A stretch of 64,000 nucleotides of DNA from Taeniopygia guttata (GCF_048771995.1 NC_133027.1:101864501-101928500); one strand, 5' to 3'; shown: positions 1 to 12,807, counted from the stretch's first letter. Numbers and translations are program-made. Notes: generated from the letters alone by a model not told the origin.

Positions 1-174
1 AAATCTTCAAAGGAGAATTGCTCCAGTCTCACACACGCCAGCTTTCCTTCTCACACACACGCGCCTTTCACATCTCATACATGCGGTTTCCATGCAGGAA
101 ACAATTACTGTAATTAATGGGCCCAAATAACCCCACTGTTCATTTAAAAATGCACTTTAAATTGACAGTGGCAC
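1..174. other. Unique non-coding DNA with a small CA-rich duplication
   Basis: I see no gene here. A short CA-rich segment beginning TCTCACACAC occurs at 27-39 and again at 49-66, a 22-base step, which looks like a local slippage duplication. The rest is ordinary unique AT-rich sequence running into the poly-A at 175. No polyadenylation signal precedes that poly-A, so I do not read this stretch as a retrocopied mRNA end. Confidence 0.5.
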
Positions 175-199
175 AAAAAAAAAAAAAAAAAAAAAAAAA
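175..199 (+). repeat. (A)25 homopolymer
   Basis: An uninterrupted run of 25 A, preceded by GCAC and followed by GTGGCTC. No AATAAA lies within 30 bases upstream and I see no matching target-site duplication, so it may be simple expansion rather than the tail of a retroposed element. Confidence 0.95.
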
Positions 200-875
200 G
201 TGGCTCGGTGCTTAGGTCTCATTATCCATGTGGACTAAAAACCTGGTTGTGTATATAGACTGTCAGCTCTATATTTTTCCAGACCTATCACATCAAGTTC
301 AACTCCAGTACAAACCAAAATATGCTCAAGGTTTGAATGTTCTCCAGGAGGCACTCAGACATCATTGTTTCTGCCTACAACACCTAGGAGCTATTTCGTC
401 TAGACTGAAATAAATGTGACTGACACAGGCAAAGGGGGTCTTTTTCCATCAAGAGGCAGAGATTAATATTTGCTGGGGACCATAACATCTCTCAGATAGT
501 AGATTAAATTAAGGATTCTTATTTGTCTGGTTGGGAACATTTCCCTTTGCTTAAAGTTATTGTTACTCAAAAAGAAAAGGGGGCAGCAGCATATATTATA
601 ATTTTTACCATGTTTACATCCTGCTATATTAGACACAATAAAATTTTTTTTTCTTTCAATACCTTCAGTAAGAAATATAACACATTGTTATTTTGCCAGT
701 GAATTGATAACTGTTACTTTTATTAATTTGAACTGCTTTTTTCTCCTGCTGCTTGACTGCAGAAGCTGCTGCATCTCTCAGACTGGCAAGATCCATGGAA
801 AAACCCAGGAGAGCCCTTTGCGTGTGACCATGAGATCAGGAGTCTCTGAAGCAGTGGGACACACATCCAGCATTT
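200..875. other. Unique non-coding DNA
   Basis: AT-rich sequence without a recognisable gene or mobile element. A 61-codon ATG frame at 228-413 matches nothing I recognise and is within chance length. The segment ends in the (GGGAT)n array. Confidence 0.5.
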
Positions 876-964
876 GGGATGGGATGGGATGGGATGGGAT
901 GGGATGGGATGGGATGGGATGGGATGGGATGGGATGGGATGGGATGGGATGGGATGGGATGGGA
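876..964 (+). repeat. (GGGAT)17 pentanucleotide array, G-quadruplex-prone
   Basis: Seventeen perfect GGGAT units run from 876 to 960, followed by a partial GGGA to 964, with no interruption. The plus strand therefore carries eighteen GGG runs separated by the two-base spacer AT, which meets the usual G-quadruplex pattern many times over. Both strands are open across it and give pentapeptide-repeat frames (GMGWD-type on plus, PSHPI-type on minus), but these are only translations of the repeat. Its perfection suggests a young, length-variable locus. Confidence 0.98.
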
Positions 965-1400
965 GCCTTCTGCTGCACCAGGAAGGTGCCAGCAGGAGGG
1001 AATAGGTCCATGGAGGAGTAACCCATGGCTCAGAGCTGCAGCTGTGGAAGCAGTGGGGCTGCCAGTGCCAGCAAAGGCGCCACAAGGACCATCACCGCTG
1101 AGCTGCCTCTGCCTATGGAGTGTCCAGCACTCAGCTGCTCCATGCCTGGGGGAGAAAAAAGGAGCAAAATTTGGCCCTGTACCCATGGAGCTGAAAGCTC
1201 TCACTGTGGCACAGAGCTCTCTCAGGGTCTGCTTTGCTGTGACCCTGAGATATGGCGACACTTGAGTAGATGGAGCAGCACAGCAATCAATTTTTTTCAC
1301 CTCTTGTTTCTTTTCTTTAGCAGTGCTGAGAAAACCCAGGCCATATCAGCTGGTGCAACAGCTCAATGTGTTGCTCAGTTCACATATCTCACATGAATCA
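965..1400. other. GC-richer flank of the GGGAT array
   Basis: Visibly richer in G and C than its surroundings, with a few CpGs near 1078 and 1096. Frames continue out of the array on both strands (for example 836-1300 minus and 879-1265 plus), but they overlap one another and their composition follows the GC-rich DNA. I recognise no product. It could be an old retroelement or exon remnant, but nothing shows this. Confidence 0.4.
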
Positions 1401-4400
1401 TCCATTTAATTTTGAACTCTTACTTTAGCTTTTCAAAATAGAGTTTAGGGTGTTTTTTTTTTAAGGCCCATGGGAAGAATATGTTAGATTTGACTTCTGG
1501 TATTTGTCTTTCATATGTTTCAGTGAAATTAGTTAGATCTGGAAAATGTTGCCCTTTACCTGGTAATTCAGGAAACCAAAAAAACTAATACATTTATCAA
1601 ATGAACAGAAATGGCCCTCTGGATTTCAACAAAGTTTCCTTTTGTTGTATATACTAAATTCCAGTATAATCAATTTTCTACACATCATAATGTTTTAGAA
1701 CAAATGTTGAAATGACAATGAAACTTGATTTTTATAGCTCTTTGGTTGCAGAAGAGAGAAAAGAAAGTAACATTTTATAGTGTCAATGTACACAGAAATA
1801 AATCCAGGAGCTCTTCTTGACAAGAAAGGCCACAGTAGTTCAATTCAGACATTTAAATGCTTTTAGGTTGTTCTAGAGGGCTGTGATTGAGCAACACATT
1901 AGAAATATATATTATGAAAAAAAACATATGAAGGTGAAAAATTATGATTTAATTTGCATTGAAGAGAAATGACCTCATAATAGAGGTTGACAAAAGAATT
2001 AAAAATGTGCCTAATAATGCACATAAACTCCAGCAGACATTCCTAAATCTGCCTGTCACTTATGAGCAGAGAAATGCTTTTTCTCTCTCATTCTCACTTG
2101 TAATTTGGACACACATAGTGATATCTGCTGGCAAAACAGCTCACATGCATTTGTCAAAACAGCAGATGGGGAACTAAAAGCCCTGGATGTATTTACTCAT
2201 TAGGGGATCCTTTCAATCTGCCTCTTTGCTGTGGTTTCTGGGTTTCCTCGAGAAGTCTGGGTGCTCCCTGGAAGCTAAACACTGTTGCTTTCTGCGGGAG
2301 CATGTATTATATATCCTGGTATAGAGAACAGCAGCAGCATTGCCAACTCAGTTTTACTACAGGCTTAAGTGTTTGGTGTTTTCTTACATCTTCAGCTTCT
2401 GGAAGCAAGAACAGTTTTTTTGGTTTTGTCTTTATTGCTTTACAGGAATGTAAATTTTATCCCATGTGGTAATGAGGAAAAATTACCCAAACACACTTGA
2501 AGCCATCAGAAGCAAAACAAATAAAAGAGACTAATTATACAATATCTAGCTTTCCAAGAAAACAGTGCTGAATGGTTAGTCTCACATAGTCTTACTGAAT
2601 GCCTTCTTAACAGCTTTATAGCCTTCCAACTAATTCCACCTGTATTTGAAATAAAAGAAGGGTCAGCCACAGCTTTATATATTTATAACAGAGGGAGACA
2701 CAGGGTTGCCAAGCCCTGTGGCTCGGGGAAGTACATGCTTTCACAGTTCATGACTCTGTATGTGTGAAATCTCACAATGGCACATGATTTTGACAAGTTT
2801 TCTGAACATCAAGGCTCTCAATCATAGAACCAGTACCATGGGATATGAGAAAGGTGAGTAAATGCACATACTGGCTGGGAGTGATGGTTCTGCACCCCGA
2901 GAAACCCTTGTTTGATGGATTGCACTGAACCCATCAGGGGGCTGGTGAAGGAGGCAAACGGGCTCCTCCACATCACCCTGAGCTCCTCCTGGGTAATACT
3001 GCCCTCCTCCCCAGCACTACATGGCACAGACAGTGGGAGTCCCAAAAGTGAAGGGCGTTGACTGCCACAGCATGCTTGGCCAAAGGTCTGCGGGTACAGG
3101 TGAGCTTCACAGTCATTTAGCCACAGTGCAAAACTGATATAAGGTACAAACCCATCCAAGCCCAGGCTCCCTGTAGCTCTGTGAGCTTAGCAGGGGGAAA
3201 TTCAAGTGCCTCCACATATGGACAAGCCACTTTCATAAGCCTCTGATAAAGGAATATGTAGGAACTGGACTTCAGACCATGAAGTTTCTTCTCATATTAC
3301 AGAATATTTCCAAATTGCAGTGGAAGCAACAGCTGTTAACAATTCACTGAACTAAAATGAAGGGAAAAGTATTTACTTTGATATTTGTTTCTGAGCTGCT
3401 GATATTTCAATGATAAAGCTGCCATATATAAAGATGTGTGGATGTGAACAGCCACAATGCCTCTGTAGACTCATCTGTTGGAAAAGAACAATATCATTTC
3501 ACTCACAGAAACTTGGATGCAAATTTCATTTTATTGCTAATTCCTGGCAAAGAACTACAATTTCTTATTTTACTGTCTTTTCTATGTGATGTATCATTAC
3601 CCACACAACTCTTCTGGTTGTGGTCTGCACTGTCAAATCCACAGGGCAAATCCAGCAACCCTACAGACTAAAAACTTTTATGTTTTTACTTTAGGGTTCC
3701 CAAGTTTTTCAGGAGACATTGATAAGAAAATTTTTAGGAATTTCAGGAGGAGATTTTCACATACCACAACATTTACCTATAAATAGCTTCAAAAGAAGCT
3801 TCCATCTTGCTGGGTCACATATGCCTTCGTACCTCTCCCTTCACTTTACAGAAAAGAGGGGAAGGAGGACTGCCTAAACTCCCAAGTCAGAATACACAGA
3901 AAGAATAATATTTAATCAGACCCTTGTAAAAACTTTTAGACTGAAAGAAAGGACTGCAGTTGTTGAGAAATCTCAGTATAAAACTATGGAAAGCTCATGC
4001 AGTAATAGATGATTCAGCTCACCTTCAGGAATTACTGTTACCATGCTACTAGGTTTCTTTTCTCTGATCTGAAACCACACTTTGGCCTGAGGATGTATTT
4101 GCTGAGCACTTGCGAATAACCTAGGCCACTGATTTCCAAAAGTTGGTTCAGGACTTGCCAGAAAAGAGATTTGTTAGGAAAAAATTTAAAAGAAACTGAA
4201 CTCAGGAAACCTCAGACTGGAAGAGAAAATGGCTGCAGGGGAAGGTCACCTGTTCTGAATTTAGTATCTGGATAAAAAGGCTGCTAAACAACAAGACTCA
4301 AGGAAATGAGTCAAGTTCAGAAAAAGGAGGCACAAAAGATTTAAGGCAAAAAGCTGAACAGCATAGATAATGCACACTCTACAAAGATAAACAGTTCCAG

Positions 4401-6104
4401 CGTCTGTATATGGCTGGCTGTTTCAAGTAAGTGTCGGGTATGAGAGGAAACAGGAGGCAGAGAACGGGAAGGGAACGGATACCGACTCCCAGCCCTAAGG
4501 AAATGTGTTCAGGGCAGAAAAGAGTCAAGTGTGAGAGATGAACCGTACTCATTTACTCAGGCAACACTATTATTAACATCCCAAACACTTCTCTTGTCCT
4601 CAGAAAGGGTGCCCTGGCTCACCTTGAACAGTTCCTGTGTGCAGAGGGGCAGGGATTTAAAAGAAGGAAGACTTTGGGGAAATGACTGCCACATGCAGAG
4701 GCTCAAATACACCATTGTAACATCTGCCTGGATGGAGGACTCTATCAGATAGTGGGATTCATTCCCCATCTATTCACTTCCCATATAAACACTTCTAGTG
4801 GCATTTTTCACAGATCTGCTCCTGGAGAGCTGGCACAACTTCGTGCAGCAATACATGAGCACCACAGTAGCACTTCTGTGTTCCATGTACAAAGACACCA
4901 ATGAATACAGGCCTATGACAAGTCTCACTGCATCTCTGACATTAAGCTGCAAAAAAACAGTTTCAGCCAAAAACTGAATGCTGGCCAATCAAAAGCTATG
5001 AAATAGTACTCATTCACAATATTGGCAACATTTTTTTATTAGTCCCTAAAACATGGGACGAATAAAAATGTTTCTTAAAGGATGTATATGTCTGCAAAGT
5101 CAAAGAGAGGAAGGAACAGACCACAGCACTTCAATATATGTCAGATCTTCAGTCAAAGTCTCTCCAGCAGCTTGGTAAAAAAGCTGCTTTTAGGTGTTCC
5201 TCTCCTCAGGGCAGTGTTTAAGTGTTTATGGAAACACAAGTGGAGTCCTAGACCATCCACACAATTAGCCCCTGTCTCAAAACAGATGTGTGCTGGTAAA
5301 TAACTGAGACTACTTCTAGCATCCTACATAATTTTATGGAGATGACCTAATTGTTCCACAAAACTGTGAAAATATTTCCAACCTAAATTTAGCTATTTTC
5401 AGTCTCATAGCTGGGATTTCTGTTAAGGTGACCTCTTTACAGACTTTCCATCACGGACTGCTATGTTCATGATATGACTTATCATCATAGATAGGGACAA
5501 ATAACTTTTCCATTCCATTTTATGCCAGATTGAAACAAAGCTACATGTATTATCTGATTAAGCCTTGTAAAAATGTGCAAAATCTGTACAATTGAGGTTT
5601 TGTGCAGAGATGAAGTCACGGATGTTCTTTGGGACCTCTTGAACTTTATGTTCTCTGCATGAATGGTAGAAAACACGAGTTCTGATGATTAGCTATTTTC
5701 TTCTAAAAGTTAACTATATTCAGTACTCAGCAGAATTTCATTCCTGACACAATTTTTATGCATGAATGGGTTATCAGCTCCTTTAGCACTCTCCAGTTCC
5801 ACTAAAGAGAGCAGAATGAACTATTTTTTTCAGCCTCTGCACCTACAACTTTCTCTCAGAGACTCTTTTGTGTAGAACTGAAGGTCTGGAGCTTTAGCCT
5901 TTGAGTACCCCTTGTACAATAATGTTACAGCCCATATTTCCCACTCAAATGATGTGATCCCTGAGCTCTCTGGAGCAGGCTGAAACTTTGCAAACAGTCT
6001 TGTCAACAGAGTCAGGATGCCAGAGAGACTAGTGGTCAACCTGGCCAAAAAGTCTGTAAATCTTTCCATGACATTCCTGTGAAAATTGCATTAGGGGGAA
6101 AAAT
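1401..6104. other. Unique AT-rich DNA, no gene recognised
   Basis: About 4.7 kb without a recognisable gene or mobile element. A GC-richer island at about 2820-3180 carries a 113-codon minus frame (2818-3159, no match known to me) and a consensus-like splice donor, AAAG/GTGAGT, at 2854 on the plus strand with no convincing acceptor partner. A CpG cluster at 4401-4484 is listed separately. The rest is short overlapping frames. Confidence 0.45.
4401..4484. other. Small CpG cluster with a GTAAGT motif
   Basis: Five CpGs (4401, 4435, 4465, 4476, 4483) fall within 84 bases in otherwise CpG-poor DNA. A perfect intronic donor hexamer GTAAGT sits at 4427-4432, preceded by CAA rather than the preferred CAG. 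The upstream AG at 4399-4400 lacks a pyrimidine tract, so an exon call is not supported. It may be a short regulatory or recently derived segment. Confidence 0.25.
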
Positions 6105-6132
6105 AAAAAAAAAATAATTTTTTTTTTTTTTT
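6105..6132. repeat. Poly-A/poly-T inverted repeat
   Basis: A run of ten A (6105-6114), TA, A, then a run of fifteen T (6118-6132) forms an AT-only self-complementary stretch that could fold as a hairpin. It probably arose by expansion of two homopolymers. Confidence 0.85.
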
Positions 6133-6555
6133 AAGGCAGAAAGAGTTTGTGTGGTAACTGCAGTAAAAATGAAATCATATTCATTCTCCCATCCAGCATC
6201 ACAGAGGCCAACCATGCTAATTCTTACACATCAGTGCTCGGTTATAATCACATTATTTGCCTTGGCAAAACAGCTGGGAAAAAAAAGAGAAATATCACTG
6301 GGAAAGAATGGGGACTTGGATCATATTCCCATGTCATTTTTTTTTAATGATTTCCATTAAAAGTATAACTCCTGCTAATAAATTGTTAAGACTTATAAAA
6401 ACTATGCTAAGAAAAACCTTCAAGATAGAGAAAGAGAACATAAAACCCTACCAGCAAAGATGGAACTTACATGTCTAAAAGTTTTAATGTTGCTGTTTCT
6501 TTGCACTTTAGACCTTATGATGTTGAAATAGTCATTACACCTCCTTATTCTGAAA
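6133..6555. other. Unique AT-rich DNA
   Basis: No gene seen. Three overlapping plus-strand frames between 6147 and 6478 compete over the same bases and have no recognisable product. Confidence 0.45.
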
Positions 6556-6651
6556 GATATATAGATATAGATGCATATTTATAGAAGTGTGCACATAAAG
6601 ATATATATGTATATATATAAAATATATACATAAATATATATACATAAAATA
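6556..6651. repeat. TA-rich low-complexity array
   Basis: Degenerate TA/ATAC/ATAG repeats, purest at 6600-6645 where ATATATATGTATATATATA-type sequence alternates with TACATA. It abuts the 5' end of the CR1 fragment at 6662, consistent with insertion into AT-rich DNA or with repeat growth at the insertion junction. Confidence 0.85.
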
Positions 6652-6661
6652 GGGTAAAGAA

Positions 6662-6862
6662 TACTCTTAGATATTGGGAAAGATTCCTTCACTGAAAGGG
6701 TTGTCAAGCAAGGAACAGGCTGCCCAGGCAAGTGGTGCAGTCACCATCCCTGAAGGGATTTAAAAGATGTATAGATGTGCCACTTGGGGACATGTTCAGC
6801 GATGGACTTGGCAGTGCTGGGTTAATGGGGGTCTTTTCCAACATAAATGTTTCTATGATTCC
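6662..6862 (+). mobile_element. CR1 LINE 3' fragment (5'-truncated)
   Basis: The sequence follows the avian CR1 3' end: TTCACTGAAAGGGTTGTCA, then GGAACAGGCTGCCCAGG, the CACCATCCCTGAAGGGATTT block, GGACTTGGCAGTGCTGGG, and a 3' terminus like TTCTATGATT. This is the tail lineage whose 3' region contains 'cagtgctgggttaatgg'. The usual segment of about 20 bases between GTTAATGG and TCTTTTCCAAC is mostly absent, apparently an internal deletion. Only about 200 bases remain; no endonuclease or reverse transcriptase domain is present. Divergence from the remembered consensus is moderate, so it is an old, inert copy. Confidence 0.93.
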
Positions 6863-7925
6863 AGTGGAAGAATATTTTTGTACTGGGTGTGAGAGGTCTG
6901 GGGAGCATATTACAGGTCTGAAATTGGATGAATAGCTGTATGATAACACATCCAAATGTTGCTTTTATATAGCAGAGATCCAAGGACTCATATTTCATTC
7001 CAAAGGCAAAGGAAATATAAGTTCACTCTCAGCATAAATCCTGGGCAGCACCTACTCCCTCATGGGGGTTGTGAATCATAGGTGATGTGAAACACAATGC
7101 TACAAGAGGAAATTTCAGTAATATTTTTTTTATCATACTTATCTCAATCCTAATGTGTTATTCTTTGTACTTGACACAGGAACGTGTGTGAAAGTAGACT
7201 GTCCAAGAAAAAGAGTTTTGAAATTTTTACTGACAAGGCACATAGAGAGTAAAAGGACCCCCCAAAAAATAAAGCAACTGTCTGGATGCAGAGCACAATT
7301 TCAAGTTCCTTCATGAGGAGTCCAGTGTTCCCTGCATTGAATCATTCAGCTGCCTACGGAAGCCAACCTCTCTGAGGGTAAATCTTGTTAATATTTCCAT
7401 CCATCACTGCAGTGTTCTTTGATCAAGACAAAAATAAAAGTCTTGGGAGATAGAAGAAAATGTTAGTTTTCTTGTAACAATCTAGCATTAACTCATGCTA
7501 GCATTACTAGCATTAACTCAGGTATTAGAGCATGAATGAGATCTGCGTGGTTTGGTCCAAAGCTCTCTTATAATTCATACATGCTCCTGCTCCAGATTCC
7601 TTAAACTCTTGTTTAAAATCCAATCCATACTGTTTACCTAAGGATTTTACAAACAGTATTCTCGGTATGAAAAGGTTAACAATCACTGAAAATTAGCATA
7701 ACTTCAAGAATCAACTTGTTTGGAGAGCCAACTACGTCTGCATTCTGCTAACAGTAAACACTAATTAACAATGTCTGCTAACACTAACATAAATCACAAC
7801 TGTCCCTTTTCCTCTCCTGGCACTGCACTGGAAAGTATCAAACCAGCAAAAATATTTGGAATGTTTCTTACTTCTTTTATTTTTTTAAATTTTATTTTAT
7901 TAATGATAAAATATTGAATGTCAAC

Positions 7926-7948
7926 ATGCAATGCTTTGTGCATTGCAT
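7926..7948. repeat. Perfect 9-bp inverted repeat with 5-base loop
   Basis: ATGCAATGC at 7926-7934, loop TTTGT, and its exact complement GCATTGCAT at 7940-7948. Each arm contains an ATGCAAT/ATTGCAT element resembling C/EBP or octamer half-sites. It could be a symmetric binding site or a chance hairpin. Confidence 0.9.
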
Positions 7949-10656
7949 CAGACAGCTCAAACACTAATTGTGATGAATGGGAGTGGAAGGGCCAAGGTTA
8001 CAGGCATTTAAGAAGGCTCTGTGGATTGCAAATATTAGGATTGATTAAAGGTCAAATACTTTATGGATTTATCAGTTTTGTATACATTTTCTCATGACAT
8101 AGAATCACTTACACTACCTACAAAATGAAATAGAAAAGAGCTGCAAATCAGATAATTTTTAAGTCTTTATCCCACATACAGGCTTAGTCATTGAGAATAA
8201 TTAATGGCACAGAAATGTTTTGATTAGTCAAGCAATAAACCAGACAACCCCCCCACAACCCACCCTTCAATAATTCTAGCTTTCCCCAGGTCATAGGTAA
8301 CAGTCTTTCTCAATTAATGTTTAATATTTACAAACACACAGTCTGGGAAAAGATATATTCTTATAGCGCTGCTTAAAAATCTCTATTTATTTAAACCAAC
8401 CACCCTTGGTCCAGAGAGGGTCTTTAACTAAACAGTTTACCCATGCCCTGTCTTCCTTGTTTCTTGGGAAAACAGAATTTGAGATGGGTATCTCTATATT
8501 GTCTTTGATGCAAAGAATTTTCTAGGATCCAGACAAGTAAATAAATTACTGTCTCCATTTGTATCACACTGGATTTGAACTGACCTTCCTGAAGTCTGTA
8601 TTTCAATTGCCACAGAGCAGTAGAAGCTGGATGTGCACAATTTTTTGGGAAAAAGCCTTGGATTTGGTGTTTTTGTTAAGAAGCTGTGCGAGGTGTCTCT
8701 GCTGGTCTCACCAACATCAGGACTGAACCTTCAGCTCAAACGCTGAAACATGCTTATGTGTAGTACTTATTTCAGGCAAGTGAAATCCGTTTGAGACCAG
8801 TGGCTTCATTCTTCTGCCTCAGAGGCTGATGGAATTGCTCTGCAGAGCTCTTTTTGCTGCCTTTGGAACTCCACCCCACATGAGCCGACTTGAGGGCCAC
8901 ATCCAGGGGCATCTCTGTGTCCTTCCAGCACAGCTGCTGCCACCTCTATGGTCAAATCCTGACCTGGGATTTGCAATACGCTCTATCTTTTGAATGTTAC
9001 TGAAAAAAATAGAAGTAGCAACTTGGTAGGAATCCCACCATAGTCTTGCAGCTGCATTTTAGTAGAGTCTTTGCTCTGTGTATGTCTTTCACAATTGACA
9101 AACAGCTGGGCAGGCTGAGCAAAGACAGAGGAAGGAGAGGGTTTTCAAAGCCAAAGCTTTTTTGTAGGTTGTTATTTGCTCCTGTTGTTAAAAGTGCTCA
9201 TAAAGATCATCTCGTCCCACACTACTGACAATCATATTCAGCAAAGAAACCCTCCAAGGTATTTGGGTTTCCCAAAGATGGTATAAATTGCAGCCTAAGT
9301 TACCACCTAAAGCTCAGAATGGAGAAACAGTCATCAGCTTAATCAAGGGATTCCAGAAGAAAGGCCTCTGTGGGACAGGTTACTGATATCCAGTTGTGCT
9401 GTTCAACAACTGAGCAAATCTTGCTCTCAGTTACCCTGAGGGGTGTGAAATCCAAGCCCAAAGGCTCTGTCCCCCACACCACTGAAAGGGCTGTTTGAAG
9501 AGGCAAGATCAATAGCAGTGAGAACAGGCAGAATGTATTGGGGGTATCCACAGACACCTCTGAGGGGGAAGAAATTTTTGCATTTGAACAACTCCAGCAT
9601 TTCTCCATCTTTCCTTCTGCAAAGAAGCCTTACTGGTTTCCTGAGAATATGGACATGTATTTTCCAGTCCATAGCTTTTGGATGCTTGCTATAGAAACAA
9701 AGGTTTAGTTAATCAAAAAAAGGCAACCAAGCCTAAATTTTGGGCTCCACTAAATGCCAATTTGTTGCTAATTAAGTTCTTTTAAATTTGATAGCATCCT
9801 CTAATGGGTGGGCATACAAAAACTCAGACGTGTTTCCTCAGCAAGGAAGCTTTAAAGAATAACACCCATTTGGCACCGTAACATTTGATTAAAGAAGGCT
9901 CAGATATCCCAGCTGTAAAGGTTAAGCACAGACATGTGTGTCACACATGATGCAGTCAGTAAATGATGTAATGCTGATAGACCCGTAACAACGAAAAACA
10001 TTCCAACACCAGATTTTGGCAGAAAGTTTGGTACCATATAAAATACAATTAAATGGCTATAACTTCCATGGCGTGAAAATCAGTGTCCTGTAAAAATAAC
10101 ACAATACTATCTAGAAACTTTCCAAAATATTTATTTGCATTTCAAACAACCGTTCTGCTTTTAAAATTGCATTTTCTTAAGCAGGTTTGTAGTGTGCATG
10201 TTGGCTTTCATAGTTTCATTTTGGCAGGGTAATGCTATAAGCTGCAGGCTGTTTCTAAAACATTTCATCTTATCACTGGCATAAAAAAAACCTGCTTTTG
10301 CAGGAAAGGAGGTCTAGCATGACTTTGTTTTTTTCTCAAAATGAAATTTAATTTATGTCACAGGATTTCTGATCCACTGAGAGTTTTCAGGGGGACTGAG
10401 TCATACAGTAGTCCTAAAACTCACTAGGCATGGGTGCCAAGTAAGCCACAGATTTTTAAGGAAAAAAACAAAATAGACTCTCTGTTACATAGGAAATGTG
10501 CAATATGATTTTACTGAAGGCAGATCATCCAGACAGACCTTGTGACTTCATTTAGAAAGTAAATCAGTCTCCCAGGTAATGAAAAATCTCACCTGTCTGT
10601 GCTTCTGTACACGTTCAATACCATGATGGACACTAAATTATTAGAAATATTGGGGG

Positions 10657-10700
10657 AAAACAAACCCCAAACAAACTAAAACCCCACAACAAACACCACA
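10657..10700 (+). repeat. A/C-only tract
   Basis: Over about 44 bases the plus strand is almost free of G and T (AAAACAAACCCCAAAC-type, then AAAACCCCACAAC). It is one of several strand-asymmetric A/C or T/G tracts in this window, discussed under findings. Confidence 0.85.
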
Positions 10701-12807
10701 GTGAAAGGGACCAGGCTAACAGTAGTGAGTAGCTGAGAAATGTTATCAACTCCATCAGAGCCCACTCATGGCTACTCAGGGAATTGCTTACAGTCAGGGC
10801 TGAGCATGTTTGATATTTATAGCCATGGCTTCAGCACAAAAACATGAAACTGTGCTGACAAAATTTCCCAATGACCATGGTACTGGCATGAAGTGTCAGA
10901 ATGACATGTCAAAAGGCCTTGATGTCCCCAGGTGTCACCCAAAAGAAAGTAAATTGTTTTGTATCAGATGTAGTATAATATATTAAAGGAGAATTAACAA
11001 CTTCTGATGTTAGCAGTGCATTCAGATGCCAGAAATTTGTACTCTTTGGTTGTTTCTATGGACCCATGTTTCAAACCAGTCACATAATGCTATTGAGCTG
11101 TCACTGGGATGTAACCACTCCAAAAGCTAAATGGGATGGACCCAAGGCTCATGCACAAGGTATTTTCTACAGTGAAATGAAAACATGTGAGCACTTCACA
11201 AGCTATTGCTGTGATCTGTTATGTCAAAACATATTGATCTTGTCAACACTGCTTAAAGAGGGCCAAAGGAGCACTGGAGAAATAGCTGGTGGGCATGGCC
11301 TGGGAGGAAGAGTTTGTGGCATCCTGTGAAATCACCTTTCACAAGGTATCAATTAAACAACTCAACTTCAAGGAGAGGCAGGGACTTGTCTGATTGCTCA
11401 ATGCAATGCAGGACAGGGTTGAAATTCCTTGTACCGAATTGAGTGACCTGGCCAGAAAGCACAACCTATCACAACACCAAGACCCTCAGCTGAAAAATTA
11501 CATCTGTCCAATTCCTTCTCAGCTGAAAAATTGTTTTTGTTTGTTACCAAACCAAGCTGATTTAAGACTCAGCTGAAGTAAAAAGCTTTGTAGCAATTAT
11601 CCATTATTAATATCTTACTAAATTTCAGTAACCCAAAGAAAAGGTGCATTTTGGCTATCAATGCATTAGAGAGACACTTTTCAAGTTTTGACCTAGCAAC
11701 TCAAAATTCATTGACACAGCCCCATAGCAGATACATCCCTTGAGAGTGTGAGTTCATGCCTGGAAATGACAGTATTCTTTCTCATACTCTTTCTCTAAGC
11801 AACCAGCAGACCCAAACTCAATTTTGCTGTGTATGAAGCCAAGTTTTAAAGTTGCTTTTAATTTCTTAACATGCACAGCCTAGTTAAATGACAAGGAAGT
11901 CATCCTACTTCACAGCTCCCATGCCAGTTTAAATGTGCTCATAGACATACCTGCTACATAGATGCATGTACACTGGATACACATTTAAAGCTCTGTGATG
12001 ATGTGAATAAAATACACTGACAAAGCCATCTGTGAAAGAAAATATTGAGCTCTGTTGGCTCCTTGCTTTCAGATGAAACCTACAAAACATTCTCATTCCC
12101 AGGCAGCTATGAATGATGATACCAAAATCCATAAAATGGGAATTGTGAGAAATCCACAGCATATGGCCAACAGTAGGAAAAAGATATTAGTTTGCATGGA
12201 AAAACAAGGAGTTTTATTGTCCTGCTCATATCATATGAAGCATGCTTAATTCATTTATTTATATATTTCTAATAGTCTTATCCTTTCATGTTATTACAGT
12301 GCTTCAGAAAAATCTCGAGGTCTAGGGGGAAGTTTAATGTTTGCTGTTCTGGGATCATTTGAAGCCATGCATTCAAAGAGGACAAAATCACTTTTAAGTC
12401 TGCCTGTAGGAAATCTATCTTGGCAACCAGACAACTAGAATTAGTTATTAAAGGCATGTCAAATGAATAAAGACACCTCTGTAAGGAAAACCGCAAAAGC
12501 ATTTACTTTTTCTAATATGAATAGTGGGCTAATACCAAATCAGCTTTCATTTTCCACTCTCCCTTCACCTCCTAGACCAGAGGTCAGATCCAATAAAGAC
12601 TAACCCAACTGAAAATCATTTCAGTTTGCTGCATCTATTACATAGCAGATGTATATTAAATAGCACTGCCTGGAAATGAAGCAAACTCATATAATCTGAT
12701 GTGGCAACCTCCTTGTGGAACTGGTTCACTGCAAGGCAAAGAAGTCTGTGGTATTATTAGAAATCAGGAGGCACATGAAAAAGCAGGGGGCTTTCCCCTT
12801 CCAGGGG

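Larger units (their letters stand above)
6863..12807. other. Unique AT-rich DNA, no gene recognised
   Basis: Nearly 6 kb without a recognisable gene. It holds the palindrome at 7926-7948, a 14-base duplication (CTAGCATTAACTCA at 7482-7495 and 7507-7520), and an A/C-only tract at 10657-10700. The segment around 7680-7800 is rich in homeobox-like TAAT cores. Frames at 9339-9672 (minus) and 11066-11329 (plus) are short and unrecognised. Confidence 0.45.

Noticed and set aside
836-1300. Minus and plus frames through the GGGAT array, read as repeat proteins
   Set aside because: The pentapeptide repeats are the translation of a pentanucleotide microsatellite in several frames and both strands; no gene signal goes with them.
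2818-3159. 113-codon minus frame in a GC-richer patch with a GTGAGT nearby
   Set aside because: The donor is on the other strand, no acceptor pairs with it, and the peptide is not recognised.
8560-8640. tRNA-derived sequence on the minus strand
   Set aside because: GTTCAAATCC resembles a B box but no A box or cloverleaf could be found at proper spacing.
9190-9225. Further CR1 fragment on the minus strand
   Set aside because: Only about 18 bases (AAAGATCATCTCGTCCCAC) resemble the CR1 tail, too few to separate from chance.
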